Part shown: positions 34,805-46,023 of the stretch, piece by piece | Layout of the letters: every line of letters starts with the position of its first letter | How positions within the stretch are numbered: the first letter of the stretch is position 1 | Source of the DNA: Takakia lepidozioides | Lineage: Eukaryota; Streptophyta; Takakiopsida; Takakiales; Takakiaceae | Reading direction: 5' to 3' | Assembly: GCA_030704615.1 (NCBI GenBank) | Contig: CM060733.1 | Span: 1,736,001-1,800,000 of the forward strand | Length of the DNA stretch: 64,000 bases | Position numbers and translations under genes: made by a program | Notes under the pieces: model-generated | What the model was told of the DNA's origin: nothing | The model's database searches: none | What the model saw: only the letters and a program-made list of their open reading frames with translations

Positions 34805-35345
34805 TGTTAGAGGGTTGTCTGGGACTTGGACAGTTTTACGGTTCTGTGGGGTACCCTTAATTTTGTGGCAGACTTACGGATGGTAGACTCAGACCAACAG
34901 AGGCCTTAGGAGTGACAGACACAGGCCTTAGGGGTGGTAGGCAGGCTCACACAGTCAGTCACGGGCTTACACAGTTGTCACAACCTGACTTTGCCTGACA
35001 TAGCTTGTCACAGTCTTACACAACCTATCATAGCCTATCACAATCAGTCACAGTCTATCACAGCCCAACACAGCCCGACACAGCTAGTCACAGTTCGGCA
35101 CAGTCACAGCCCGATACAGCTTGGCACAACCCGTCACAACGTTCACAGGAACGGTTATCATTGGCAGGGAACGACTGTATGGGAACGACATCTGCAGAGG
35201 GAACGTGCATTCTGTCTTGGATAACAGTTAGTTAGTTAGGCGGTTAGAACAGCTTGCAGGTAGAATAGGCAGAGTAGCGACATGGAGGGGGTGACTTCGT
35301 GGAGATCACTTCTTGGACATCACTGGAGGAGATCTGTTGAGCGGC
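34805..35345 (+). repeat. LTR of copy 1 (at least the part shared with copy 2)
   Basis: It begins TGTTAGAGGGTTGTCTGGGA after the polypurine tract and contains a decamer array (34930-35145). It matches the reverse complement of 35770-36316 as far as about 35345 (ggaggagatc). It may extend to about 35640, where ...tttatca is followed by ggtatcaggccgaag, a degenerate initiator-Met primer-like site. Confidence 0.65.
34930..35145. repeat. CACAGnnnnn decamer array, LTR copy 1
   Basis: The word cacag or its close variants (cacaa, catag) recurs at 10-base or near-10-base spacing for about 200 bases, for example cacagcccaa cacagcccga cacagctagt cacagttcgg. The reverse-complement equivalent is at 35960-36180. 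Confidence 0.85.
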
Positions 35346-35769
35346 TCTTACTCACCCATCCCTTCGCTATCGGAGGTGGGAACTCCAAGATAGAAGAGTT
35401 GGATATCTCTAAGCACTCAGCCCGCTCAGAACAATCAGTCATGACCTACAACTAGTGAATCATGGTTGTGCTTCCTGTTTATATTTCTTCTTGCCTTCAT
35501 GTTAGCAAATTACCTTACTGTGTATACTGAAGCATCAGATTGCTTCAGTATCTATCAGTTCACTCATCCATTCATTCCACAACTTCACTCAAATCTCTCT
35601 ACACAGTGTGATTGTATTGAATAAGTATCAGATTAAGATTTATCAGGTATCAGGCCGAAGCCATGGTGTCTCTAATCTGCTCTACAATATCACAGCTTTG
35701 CATGTAATGAGCATCTACTGTTCATCTCTTCTCCTTCACCGTGCTCTCCATCCCTGCTCTCCGCCTGAT

Positions 35770-36316
35770 CTCCTCCCGTGCATGACCAAGAAGTGCTCCC
35801 TCTGAAGTGTCCTCTATGATGCTTGCTCTGCCTATTTTATCTACAAGCTGTTCTAACCGCCTAACTAACTAACTGTCACCTAAGAAGTAAACACGTTCCC
35901 TCTGCAGATGTCATTCCCACACAGTCGTTCCCTGCCAATGATAACCGTTTCCTATATACGCTGTGACGGGCTGTGCCAAACTGTGTCGGGCTGTGACTGT
36001 ACCGAGCTGTGACTGGCTGTGTCGGACTGTGTCGGGCTGTGTGAAACTGTGTCGAGCTGTGATTGACTGTGATAACTGTGTAAGGCTGTGTCGGGCTGTG
36101 TAAGGCTGTGTATGGCTGTGATAGACTATGATAGGCTGTATACGGTGTAAGACTGTGACTGAGTGTGTAAGCCTGTCTATCACACCCCTAAAGCCTGTGC
36201 CTATCACCCCTAACGCCTCTGTTGATCTAAGTCTACCCATCCGTAAGTCTGCGCAAAAATTAAGGGTACCCCACAGAACCCATAAAAGTGTCTACGTCCC
36301 AAACAGCCCTCTAACA
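35770..36316 (-). repeat. LTR of copy 2
   Basis: Read on the minus strand it starts TGTTAGAGGGCTGTTTGGGA right after the polypurine tract. It matches copy 1's LTR in the opposite orientation. Its distal end becomes unclear near 35770. Confidence 0.65.
35960..36180. repeat. CTGTGnnnnn decamer array, LTR copy 2
   Basis: About 20 consecutive units are spaced almost exactly ten bases apart (ctgtgtcggg, ctgtgtgaaa, ctgtgtcgag and so on). Positions 1-5 are conserved and 6-10 vary. Confidence 0.9.
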
Positions 36317-36348
36317 TTACCCCTCCCCCCTCTCAAAAAGCTGTGTCC

Positions 36349-39300
36349 TCACAGTTTACTGTTTAGGATCAGCAAACCTTTGTGAGCGAGCACCCTTCTG
36401 ACGGTGAGAGTCATTTGGAGGGCTCTGTGTGCGAGCCCGAGCCCTGTCACTGGCTGATGGAGGCGATTGATCACCAAATGGAAATGTCTGACCCTCCTGT
36501 GGTTGATAACGAGGTAACTCTCAGGCATAGGAGATCCCCGTCGTTTCTTCTCTGCCATCTGGAGTGCATAGTTCTCCGCCATGTCAAAAGGTTCCTCTGT
36601 AGAACCAGTAGTATCATAATCATTTCCCCCCTTGAGGTGTTTCGGTGGCCGAACTTTAAGTGGCTCCTCAGGAATCCTACGTGGCATACAGTGTTGGCCC
36701 ACCATGTCTGGAAGCTTAAACTGTACTACTTGCTTTAATCGCTTGCAAGCAAAATGAGAGAACTCCCTGAACTCCTTGGCCGTATAGGTGAGAGGTGTGC
36801 CAATGACTTTGGAACAGTGTAAGTATTTCCAGGCTTCATGTCTCTTATAGAAAATATCATCAGGGCCCAATTTCTCTTTGGCCAAGTTGTTCCAAGCCAA
36901 ATTAAAACCATTAACGAAGCTGGGAATCCTTCTGCATCATGACTTTTGCATCATACAGATACATATGGGGTGGAACTAAAGGTAAGACCCAATGATCCCC
37001 ACTGGAATAACTCGGAAATTGTGATTGCATCTTCTGCTGCTCAATGTGATAACGTGCAATGAAACAAGTAGCATAGTAGAATCCACAGCCCCAATACTAG
37101 ATACTTCCTTGGTCTTGATGTAGATGTACCCATGAACAACCTGGAAGGCAATTAATTCCTTCAACATGGTGCGTGCCTCAGACCAGTACCTTGCAAAATG
37201 ATGATCCTCAATGGGTCGATTGTTCGGAAGAACCTTAGTCCGAGTTGCCACTGGCAACCAAATGCGCATGATCTGGTAATAATGTGCCAAAGACTGTGGA
37301 GGACTGAATTCCTTCCAAGCCAAATCCATCACAATGGGAATTTGGTTGAAGGGCATAATCATAGCCCGATTGTACTCCAGTGCAGCAGGAGTCCTAGGTG
37401 GATTAAAAGCAGCATCCCCCCAAACCTCAGACTGTGGCTTTGCCATGGTATCAACAGGGTCAGCCACCTGCACAGCCACCTGCTATGGGGGCTGTGATAT
37501 TGCCGCCACTGTCCCTCCTACTACCGGCAACTCCTGCCCCTCTGCGAAGAAGACTGAAAAATCAGAGTCCTGGCATGCAAATAAGTAGCCACCAGCTGCT
37601 CCTCGGGAACAAAGACTCTTTTCAAATTGGAACTCAGGTCATCCACTTGAGTCTGCAGCCCTTTAACTCCGCTATCCTACTATAAACATTGTCTATAGTA
37701 GTTGTGGCAATGTTCTGCACCTGCAACCTGAAATCATTCATCTCCCCTCTGAGTGAGCTTTCGTGGTGCCTTCCCTTCCACCGGCCCTTGTGTTAACCAT
37801 ACTTGCATAAGATGATTATCCACCAAGTCCTGTGTAGCACCCCTGAGAGCCTGTTCCTCCTTGAGTCTGTACACATCTAACTGTTGCTGTAAAGCCTCCA
37901 TGCGCTTCGCATGAGGTTCAACCAGGGCCGCATAGGCAGCAACCAAATTATTGGCTTCCTTCCAAGCCTTGTTAGCCACAGAGAGTTCATTCTTTTGGCC
38001 CGCGAGTGTTTGCTGCAACTTCAAGGATGTACCTTTCAATCTCAGCCTCAACCTGACTGTTTTGTTAGAAAGTAACCTCATTGCGACAGATTATAGCCCT
38101 CAAATCAGCAATGAGTTTCTCTTGCTCTACTGTCTCAGCCTCTGCCATCATACACCTCTTTGCTTGTTTGTTAAATTCTAATGTCGTTTGTCCAGAGCGG
38201 TTGTCAGTGTGGCACATTGGATGGTCATTTTCTGATGAACTGCCTCCAACTCTATATGGAGCACGTTGCAACTTGCCCTCATGCTTCACCTGCAATTGGT
38301 ATAGCTGTTGCTTATGTGCTTCATGCAACTTCTCTTGCTGTAGACCCGCTTCAATCAGATTCCCCTTTGCTAGCTGCAGGGCAGCCTTCGTGTCCTCCAA
38401 TTCTTTCTGGAGGAGGTTGACCTCCATATCCACCTTGTTTGCACACTTGGTGGCAATTCTAGCCTCAAATTCCTGCTTGAGTTCCTCCCTCAAAGCTGCC
38501 AATTGTGTGGATGGAACATGAGATTTCACATAAGTGCCCAACAAATTGAGTGTCCTGCTTATGGAACTCATAAGCATGGCCTGTTGTGGGTCTTCATGGG
38601 AAAACTTGTTGATGGTCCCCCTGATTTTCACAGTGTGATGTTTCACCAACCATTCAGGCCATGTTCCCACAAGATCTTCTTCCTGAACGACCTCATTCTC
38701 CACAGGTGCTGCAGTGCCCTTACATTCTACCCGGAACCTCCCCACAGGTTCGGGCATCACATGCACAACAGGGATTTCCTTGGTCAAACTCTGCATCTTT
38801 GGTACTACTGGTTCCTTGTCCAAGCCAGAGTTTTCATAGAGAAGGTCACCCTTCTCAATTTCTGCCACTACTTGCTCTGTAGTGGGAATGTCCAACCCTT
38901 CTCCTTCCATAGCAATAGGCTCGGGTGTAACAGCATGTACTAACTGAGTGACCCCCGAACAATTGAGTCAACTGGCTGTGGTGGCTGTGGTACTGAGGTG
39001 ACTTCTTCCTCCCTCTCCAAAGGCCGTGCTTCCAGCAATAACAGCCCCCTGTGCTGCTGCTCTTCATCCTACACAAGCGCTATGGAAACATCATCTTGTG
39101 GTTTCTTTGAAGCTAGTGGATCTGCCACAGTCGTATCCCTCTTTTGTCTCTTGGACTGGTGCCGCCCCTCCAATCCACTTTCACCATGTGAAGAGCCCTG
39201 CTCCTCAATTACAGTGGTTGCTGTCTCAAACACTCCCATCTCCTTACGTTCTCGCGCATCAAGTATGCAAGAATCAAGGATAATTTGCGCAATTATTGGG

Positions 39301-40670
39301 CCAGACACTATGATCGGAGACTTAGCAACAATGCCCTGTAACCGCTTCATCTTTCCACCAGACCATTGTACATCAACTCCGCCCAAGCTACATCCTCTCC
39401 CTTCAAAGCTTTGAGTATCTCCTCCGTGAATGATCTGCTCAATTACTGTTGGTTCTGTTTCATGGCAAACAGAACGTTCAGTATTTGGCCAACTTCTCTT
39501 AGCCCTGGGTACTTGGCCTTGGTGCAGGTGTATCTTTGAGTCTTAAAGAAACTCCCTTCTTGGAACAAATTCCCTATCTGCAATCTTGCCCTGTGCATCA
39601 TCCACATCCACATGACCCGATGGCAAATCGAACAATTGCTGCAAATACTGGGGAGTAATTTCTATATCTACTCTCCGCACCTGGGTAACTCCTGTCCGAG
39701 GCTCAAAGTTCTGAATAAATTGAATCATATACTTCCGATGATGCAAGGACCAGTCATTGCGTAGCAGCCCTTCCAATCGCAACTCCTTCAGCAGCTGCAC
39801 TGCCTGTGGTGTAGCAATTGTTTGCTTCTGCAGAATCGTGGTGCTCTTCATCCTGATATCCTCCATTCCCCTAACTCTCTTCATTCCAGACAAACAAGAA
39901 GGCCTTGTTTGAAACAGCTGTAGGAAAGCTTGCAGGGCATAGAGCATAAAGGTATGGTTGGCACAGAAAGGAACGGGTAAGTGCGTGTAAGCCTGTGGGG
40001 CTTGCAGATAGTGGGTGAGAGAGAATGTTCTTTCAATCCGTCCGTCCTTGCACCACTGCGTGAGAAGTAAAGCTAATGTGTAGTCTGTAATATCCGCCAT
40101 AGCTACAAAGCTATAGCTTTGATTGCCCCTCCCGTCGAGACGCTGGTTATTCGGAGCCACCCTGACTCTTTCGCTCATAACTCTTCTAATTTCTTGTTCT
40201 TGTTTCTTGGAGGGAACCACCTGCATGAAATTCTCGCTCCTGATTGGCTGTTGCCTTCTTGGGTAACTTCTTAATTTTACCCCCTTCAGTGGACATTCCC
40301 ACCTAGAATGTCCACTAGGACAGCACATGTGGCAAAGGTCCCCCTTTGCTGTATACGTAAAGGGTTCCGTTAATGCATTAATGGGCCCACAATTAGTTTT
40401 GGCTGATGTACCGTGTAGGTACTTTGACGGCCCAGTTTGTCATCTTGCATGATGACGCCCACTTTTGCAATATATGCACCGCGGTGTGCTTCGCCCTAGT
40501 GGCCACGTGTTCGATTTTAAACATGCTCTCGTCTTCCCCTGTCCGCGTGGCACATTCTCCGAGTTTGACTTCCAAGCTGTCCTTTCACTTGCCGGCCACT
40601 TTTCTGACGTTAACCCGCGTCCACCTGTCACTGATCCTATGGACTGTGCAACCCGCGCAGGCTGTGTTGG
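36349..40670 (-). pseudogene. CCHC zinc-knuckle/coiled-coil protein of unknown function, copy 2
   Basis: This is the better preserved copy. The open frame 39543-40328 (about 260 codons) contains the second half of the knuckle (CCPSGHSRWEC), MADITDYTLALLLTQW, THYLQAPQAYTHLPVPF, LKELRLEGLLRNDWSLHH and VRRVDIEITPQYLQQLFDLP. A second long frame (38065-38910, about 280 codons) covers an acidic linker and the coiled coil (EKLHEAHKQQLYQLQVKHEG). Others at 37734-38081 and 36976-37479 give MEALQQQLDVYRLKEEQAL and DLAWKEFSPPQSLAHYYQ. At least four frame breaks remain. A Gag-like role is an inference from the knuckle and coiled coil. No match to a named domain was evident. Confidence 0.65.
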
Positions 40671-40750
40671 GCTGTGACAGGCTGTGACAAACTGTGGTAA
40701 ACTGTGATAGTTTGTGTGATGCTGTGATGGGCTGTGATAACTGTGCGAAC
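40655..40750. repeat. CTGTG decamer array upstream of the CCHC region, copy 2
   Basis: gggctgtgac aggctgtgac aaactgtggt aaactgtgat keeps ten-base spacing. The equivalent in copy 1 is 30390-30440. The same decamer therefore occurs both before the CCHC gene and in the LTR. Confidence 0.75.
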
Positions 40751-40812
40751 ACCCGTGTTCTCCCACTCAGGCCATACACATTCGGCTTTACGACACGTAC
40801 TTCATGCTCCGT

Positions 40813-42011
40813 TTATATCACCGGTGCAGCCTGTGACTGTTTATGTGTTTCAATATGCAAATCATGCTGCAATGGTTTATCATGGATACCACTGTATCCC
40901 TTCAACTTATTGGCATTGACTCTTCCCAGCATCTCTTTGTTAATGGTTTGTAACATGGCTGTGTTGTTATCATACATCTTCTGTATGACATAAGGTCCTT
41001 TCCATGGTGACTTAAGCTTAGAAACTTTAATCTTTCCCTTCTTCTGCAACCACAGAACCAAATCACACCGTCTTAAAAGTTTTCAGTTTACCTTCATCAA
41101 ATTGATCCTTCCTCTTCATCTGAATTCTGGTCATGTTATCTGCTGCATTAGCACGTACTTCTTCCACATAATATAATTCATGTTTCTTGACTTTAATTGA
41201 ATCTTCCAATTCCATTCTCCTTCCCCATTCAATTCTCATGGTAGGTAACAAGAATTCCACTGGAAGTAAAGCTTCCATACCATAAACTAATTGGAATGGT
41301 GTATACTTGGTTGTGACTTTATGTGAAGTTTTGTATGACCACAAAGCTGTCAGTAGCTTTGTATCCCAATCTGTTCTGTTGGCATTGACTATCTTAGCCA
41401 AGATAGTGCATAATATTTTGTTTGTGGCCTCTGCCTGCCCATTACCCTGTGGGTAATAGGTTGTACTCTTCCTGTGCACAATCATGAACTCTTTAGTCAA
41501 TAGTTCTATAGTCTCGTTAATGAAGTGACTTCCCTGGTCACTAATAAATTCCAGGGGACAACCAAATCTTGTGAGTATGTTCTCATACATGAACCTTGCT
41601 GTAGACTTAGCTGTGTTGTCCCTCAAAGCCTTAGCTTCTACCCACTTGTAGTATAATCAGTGGCTGTGATTATATACTTGTTCTGTGTATTTCTGGCTGG
41701 TGGGTTTATTGGTCCAACAAAGTCTAGTCCCCACTTCTGAAATGGTCAGTAGGCATCGTAGGATGCAAAGCCATCTTTCCAGATCTCTGCAATGGTCCTA
41801 GCCTCTGACACTCATCACAACTCTTGCAATACTTGTGTACATCCTTGAACAAAGTAGGCCACCTGTAACCTGCAAGTAGCATCTTCCTACTGGTAGTCTC
41901 CTCTCCAAAATGACCTCCAGCCACTCCCTTATGAACTTCCTCCAAAACTTTATTTACTTCATGGTGGTGCAAGCATCGTTTCAGAACTCCATCAGGTCCT
42001 AGCTTATACAT
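40813..42011 (-). pseudogene. Integrase of copy 2
   Basis: Minus-strand blocks are the HHCC zinc segment (HKGVAGGHF...YCKSCDECQ, about 41800-41950), the core with first Asp in [12 protein letters not shown] (about 41720), second Asp in FISDQGSHF (about 41540) and Glu in NGQAEATNK (about 41430), then TPFQLVYGMEALLPVE. A C-terminal WKGPYVIQKMYDNNTAML segment follows (about 40990). A frameshift after TDYTT near 41650 and another near 41065 break it. There is no chromodomain or PHD finger, and the frame stops at 40813. Confidence 0.9.
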
Positions 42012-42123
42012 TCATTCTGTTGCCTATCATAGTGTAAGGTAAAGCCTTGATAGCTATTCTTTTCCTCTGTTCCTTCCCATAAGTAGGTGGGCACTGACCA
42101 TGAGTAAGGTAGTATCTGATTAG

Positions 42124-42860
42124 TCACTGCCAATCTAACCAATCATCTGCACTTCCTTGCACCTCCACTGCAAATAGACTCGCATCAGGTAGTTGGTCGT
42201 CTACTCCCGTGGCGGGCTCTCCTGTTGATAGGCGTGACAAGTGATCTGCCACAAGATGCAAACGGCCAGGCTTGTAAACAACTTCGAATTCAAACTCGTG
42301 CAAGATTATTAACCATCTTGCTATCCTGCCACTTATCAAAGGCTTGTTCACCAGATAAATCAGAGCCTGATGGTCCACATAAAACATAAACTTCCTTCCC
42401 AATAGGTAATGCCTGAATTTCTTGACTGCATAAATCATTGCCAATCTTCTCTTTCAATGGTGCTATATAGTTCCTTTCAGCACTGTTCAATAATTTGCTA
42501 GCATAGTACACAGGTGAATCTATGTTTCTTGTGATATTTTGGGCTAACACAGCTCCCAATGCTTCTCCTGAGGCATCACAGTATACATGAAATACTACAT
42601 GCCAATGTGGGTTAATCAGCACAGGTGTAGTTGTTACTGACAATGTAAGTTCCTCAAATGTCTGTTGGCATTCAGCTGTCAATGCAAACACTGCATCATT
42701 CTCAAAAGCTTGCTCAATGGTGTCGCCATCTGTGCATACCGTCGGACAAACCTTCTATAATAGCTGGTTTGTCCAAGGAATCTCCTTAGACTCTTAACAC
42801 TTCCTGGTGGTGGTGAGGCTTTAATAGCCTCTGTCTTTCTAGGGTCCACAAGTAATCCTT
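42124..42860 (-). pseudogene. RNase H and RT connection of copy 2
   Basis: The minus strand shows FLGQTSYYRRFVRRYAQMA (RT thumb/connection, about 42750-42800), VFHVYCDASGEALGAVLAQ (RNase H first Asp, about 42560), YYASKLLNSAERNY, then MAMIYAVKKFRHYLLGRKF, YVDHQALIYL and LHLVADHLSRL. Breaks at about 42690 and 42450 change frame. The catalytic RT core is missing upstream, where a minisatellite occupies the place. Confidence 0.85.
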
Positions 42861-42899
42861 TCTTACACACAATGTGTCCCAGAAGTACCCCTGAGTTCG

Positions 42900-43090
42900 C
42901 ACAGAAATAGTCCTCCAAAGAGTCATCCAAGGACCCCGAATAGTCCTCCAAGGACCCCAAACAGTCCTCCACGGACTCCCAATAGTCCTCCAAATAGTCC
43001 TCCAATGACCCTAAACAGTCCTCCAAGGACTCCCAATTGTCCTCCAAATAACCCTCCAAGGACCCCAAAACAGTCCTCCAAGGACTCACT
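42900..43090. repeat. AGTCCTCCAAGGACCCC minisatellite inside RT
   Basis: A unit of about 21-36 bases, (at)agtcctccaaggaccccaa, is repeated around eight times. It interrupts the RT reading just upstream of SGVLLGHIVCKKG, so it expanded or inserted within the pol gene. Its minus-strand translation gives the artefactual LEDYLEDYWESLEDCLG. Confidence 0.8.
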
Positions 43091-43379
43091 ATGTTCCCAA
43101 TAGGTTCCCAAAGTTTCATAAGAATATTCCTGAGAATATGCCATAATATTCCCCAATATTTTCCTGGGCCTATATGTATTTCCTTGTATTCCCCTTGTAT
43201 TCTCCTTAGGAATAGCCATTTCCCCCTGGCAATAGCCATTTTCGCCTCATAGAGTAGTTCATTTCCCCCTAGGGTTTAGCCATTTCCCCCTAAGCTTTAA
43301 TCACTTCCCCCTCTATTTCCTTGAGGTTTAGCCTTACCAAGCTAGGGTTTGTGCTCCTTGGAGCTCTATGCTTAATCCC

Positions 43380-44330
43380 CTCAAGCATCCATGAATTCTA
43401 TGGGATACCAAGGCAAATTCCCTAGATCTTCTTCACTTCAAGCTACTCAAGCTTGTCTCAACTCAACTAGCAATGCATTGGCCACACAACAAGCTCCATC
43501 ACTCATTGGAACTCAAAATCAAGCTTATACCTCCTTTGGCAAGCCACCAAGCCTTGTTTCCTCTCTCAAGCCTTGATCATTCAAGCTCCCTTCACTTGCT
43601 AGCTCAAGAGCCACTCTTCTCAAGCTTTGAAATTGCAAAGCTCAAGCCAAAAGCATGCTCCAAACATGCATCACCTCATACACAAGGGAATCAACTTGCT
43701 CCCTTCACCTTCTAGCTCTTCTCAAGCTTGAAGTTGGAAGCCACACTTGGAAAATGCTCCACACATGCACCATTTGCTTGATCAACCACTTGCTTCACCT
43801 AGAGCAATCCACCACAAAGCTCACACTACTAGGAGCATGAATAGCTGGGCATTGCCTCCCCCTCTTGTCACATTATATAATTAAGGTGAAGCTATGAATA
43901 CCTTGAATGATGATCTCTCTTCAAGGACTTCCCACAAGTTCTTCTCCAAGCCCTTCCAATGCCCTAAGCTTGGCTCCACACCACCATGATTGGAAGAATT
44001 CTTCACATGCTCCCCTTCAAACCTCTTGAGCTTCCTAATGCTCTCCATGTGCTTGCCCTTGTTGTCTTCAAGCCCAAGCCTATGTAGCTCCTTGGCTTCT
44101 CTTCCACAACATCCACATTTGAGCTTGTTTAACCCTAGATTGCTAGTGAAATGAGCACCAACAATCATTTAGTCGCTCTCCACAAGTCATGGCATACACC
44201 ATTGACTCCATAATGCATAGAAAAGATTCTCAAACCCTAGAATCCATGCTTCCACCACACACAAGACTTCCCTCTTGCAATCCTTGAAAATCTTGTGGCA
44301 AACAAGCTCATTCATGAACTCTCGAACACC
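43380..44330 (-). repeat. Inverted, diverged relative of the 44420/46024 LTR-like unit
   Basis: On the minus strand this region has the same vocabulary as the LTR-like units to its right (gcatgtgtggagcat, aagcttgagaagagc, gaaggtgaaggg). It therefore looks like a decayed copy in the opposite orientation. The minus frame 43881-44168 (KLKCGCCGREAKELHRLG) is unexplained and unsupported by other evidence. Confidence 0.4.
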
Positions 44331-44419
44331 TTGGTGTAATACTACAAGTATCTTTCTTTGCAAGCCTTGTGATACAAGAGCTAAATTCTCCTAGCTCTCA
44401 ACCTCTTTAACATACAAGT

Positions 44420-46023
44420 TGTCAGGTTATTTCACCACTAGTGTGAAACTAGCTAGAAAATAGCTAACTTTTACATATTGACATTTGTGACTGGCCCAAG
44501 TGTCAATCCAGGGATCAAGGCAGATTTGGGCCATGGAGTGGTTATCTTCACGGCAAGCGCGGGGAGGCTCATCTTTCTCGAGTTGAGCCTCACCGCGCCT
44601 AGCTATGGCGCCGTAGTATGGATTCCCCATAGCATGGGGTGTACTTGGCTTGACTTTATATGAGTGACGATTTTATGTGCAAAGTTTGTGAGCTCGAGAA
44701 AGCTTGTATTCTTCTTATTTATCAATCGAGACAGATGAGCTCGTATCTGTGAGTGCCAGATACGAGTTAGTTGTAGCACTTGTGGCTTTTGCTTGAAAAT
44801 GAGAGAAACCAGGTTGTTATGCAAGGAGTACCGTGGAGCTCTTGGTTGTTAGAAGCGGAGGCGATGCTGGTTACGAGTATGGTGGACCTTGGCATTCGAT
44901 CTTCAGCTTCAGAGATGAATCACCGTGCTGCAGGTAATTCTAGAGCACCTTGATGGAACTTCAGATTGTATACATGCATGAGCAAGCACAATTGGGAAGA
45001 TGATCAGTCTAGAGCAGGTTATAGTGGCTCTGGTGGCAAAGCTGAGAACTGGCCTTGGGAATGCGAGCTTCATTGTGCGAAGGATTAAAAGACCAAGCGA
45101 GAGGGCTGATTTGGCTTTGGGCAAATCAGTGCACTTTGTGGAGTATGTTGAGATTGGGTTTCAATCTCGAGCTTCAACATTGAGAGGGCTCGTGCCATGG
45201 CAAGAGTAGGGCTAGAACAGGAGCTAAGAGGTGCGGCAAGGCCATGGAATGTGCACCTAGGGTTTCAGAGCTTGGAAGAAGAGCTCTTGCATCACAAGAG
45301 GAGTGTCTTGTGGCTAGAAATATAAACCTTAGGGTTTCAGGAGCTTACAAAGGCTGTGGAGTGCTTAGTCTTGTTTCAGAGAGCATCAAGGAGCCAAGAT
45401 AGGGGGCTGATATTACCTTGTGTGAAGGGATGCATGTGTGGAGCATGCATTCAGCCAAGATAGGGGGCTGATATTACCTCTTGTGTGAAGGGGATGCATG
45501 TGTGGAGCATGCATTCAGCCAAGATAGGGGGCTGATACCTCCTGTGTGAAGGGGATGCATGTGTAGAGCATGCATTCAGCCCATTGAAGCTTCTATCTTT
45601 AAGCTTTGGAGAGCTAGAACGGAAGGTAAGGGGCTGATTTGCTCTTATGTGACAGACCAACACTTGTAGAGCATGTTTTGAGTTGGGGTTTCAACTTCAA
45701 GCCTAGACAGAGCATGGGTCTTGAAGTGGCAGGTGTAGGGGGCTAGAATAGGCTCTAAGATACATGTTATGGCCAAGGAGAGCGCATGAATTAGTGCTTA
45801 CAAGGGCTGGAAACCAGCAAGGCATGGTTGCTTGTCACGGTCTTGAGTGGCGTGTTCGGGGAGTTTAAATGAGAAAGAGGGCTTGGTTTGTGGCAAGCAT
45901 CTTCCTCATGACTTAGAGCTACTATTGATGGTGTATGGGAGCCAAAGAGAGCAAGAATACATTGCTGATTTCTTCACAGCCGCCATAGTTCGGTGCAAGG
46001 AAGCCTAGAGTTCAAGAAGATAC
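44420..46023 (+). repeat. LTR-like unit, tandem copy 1
   Basis: It starts TGTCAGGTTATTTCACCACTA and is matched over its length by the next unit, including the blocks cacggcaagcgcgggaggctc, cagatacgagttagttg, gagctcttggttgttagaagc, ggtttcaacttcaagcctaga and cagccgccatagttcggtgc. A 69-bp sub-repeat (gccaagatagggggctgata...gagcatgcattca) occurs three times at 45391-45585. No protein motif is seen. Confidence 0.75.

Larger units (their letters stand above)
30390..35640 (+). mobile_element. 5'-truncated copy of a CCHC/coiled-coil retroelement (copy 1)
   Basis: This copy holds a 5' stretch of CACAG-type decamers (30390-30440), a broken CCHC/coiled-coil gene (30482-34763), a polypurine tract (about 34788-34804) and an LTR starting TGTTAG at 34805. 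It has no pol upstream. The same series, in reverse, occupies 35770-40770 as copy 2, next to integrase and RNase H. The two LTRs face each other with about 430 unmatched bases between. Confidence 0.75.
35770..43250 (-). mobile_element. Ty3/gypsy-related retroelement with extra CCHC/coiled-coil region downstream of integrase (copy 2)
   Basis: Minus-strand order is RT thumb remnant, RNase H, integrase (43250-40813), a short gap with decamers, the CCHC/coiled-coil region (40670-36349), polypurine tract (36334-36317) and LTR (36316 leftward to about 35770). The 5' LTR, gag and most of RT are missing. The unusual point is a 4.3-kb coding region between integrase and the 3' LTR, a place normally occupied at most by an env-like or antisense ORF. 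Confidence 0.7.

Noticed and set aside
30001-35000. Prokaryotic or organellar origin of the window
   Set aside because: Introns, Ty3/gypsy and LINE elements, SINEs and TRAPPC11 show nuclear eukaryotic DNA.
42679-43239. Repetitive LEDYLED protein
   Set aside because: It is the minisatellite at 42900-43090 read in the RT frame.
35640-43250. An env gene downstream of integrase (errantivirus-like)
   Set aside because: The downstream region has a CCHC knuckle and coiled coil, without signal peptide, furin-like site or transmembrane anchor.
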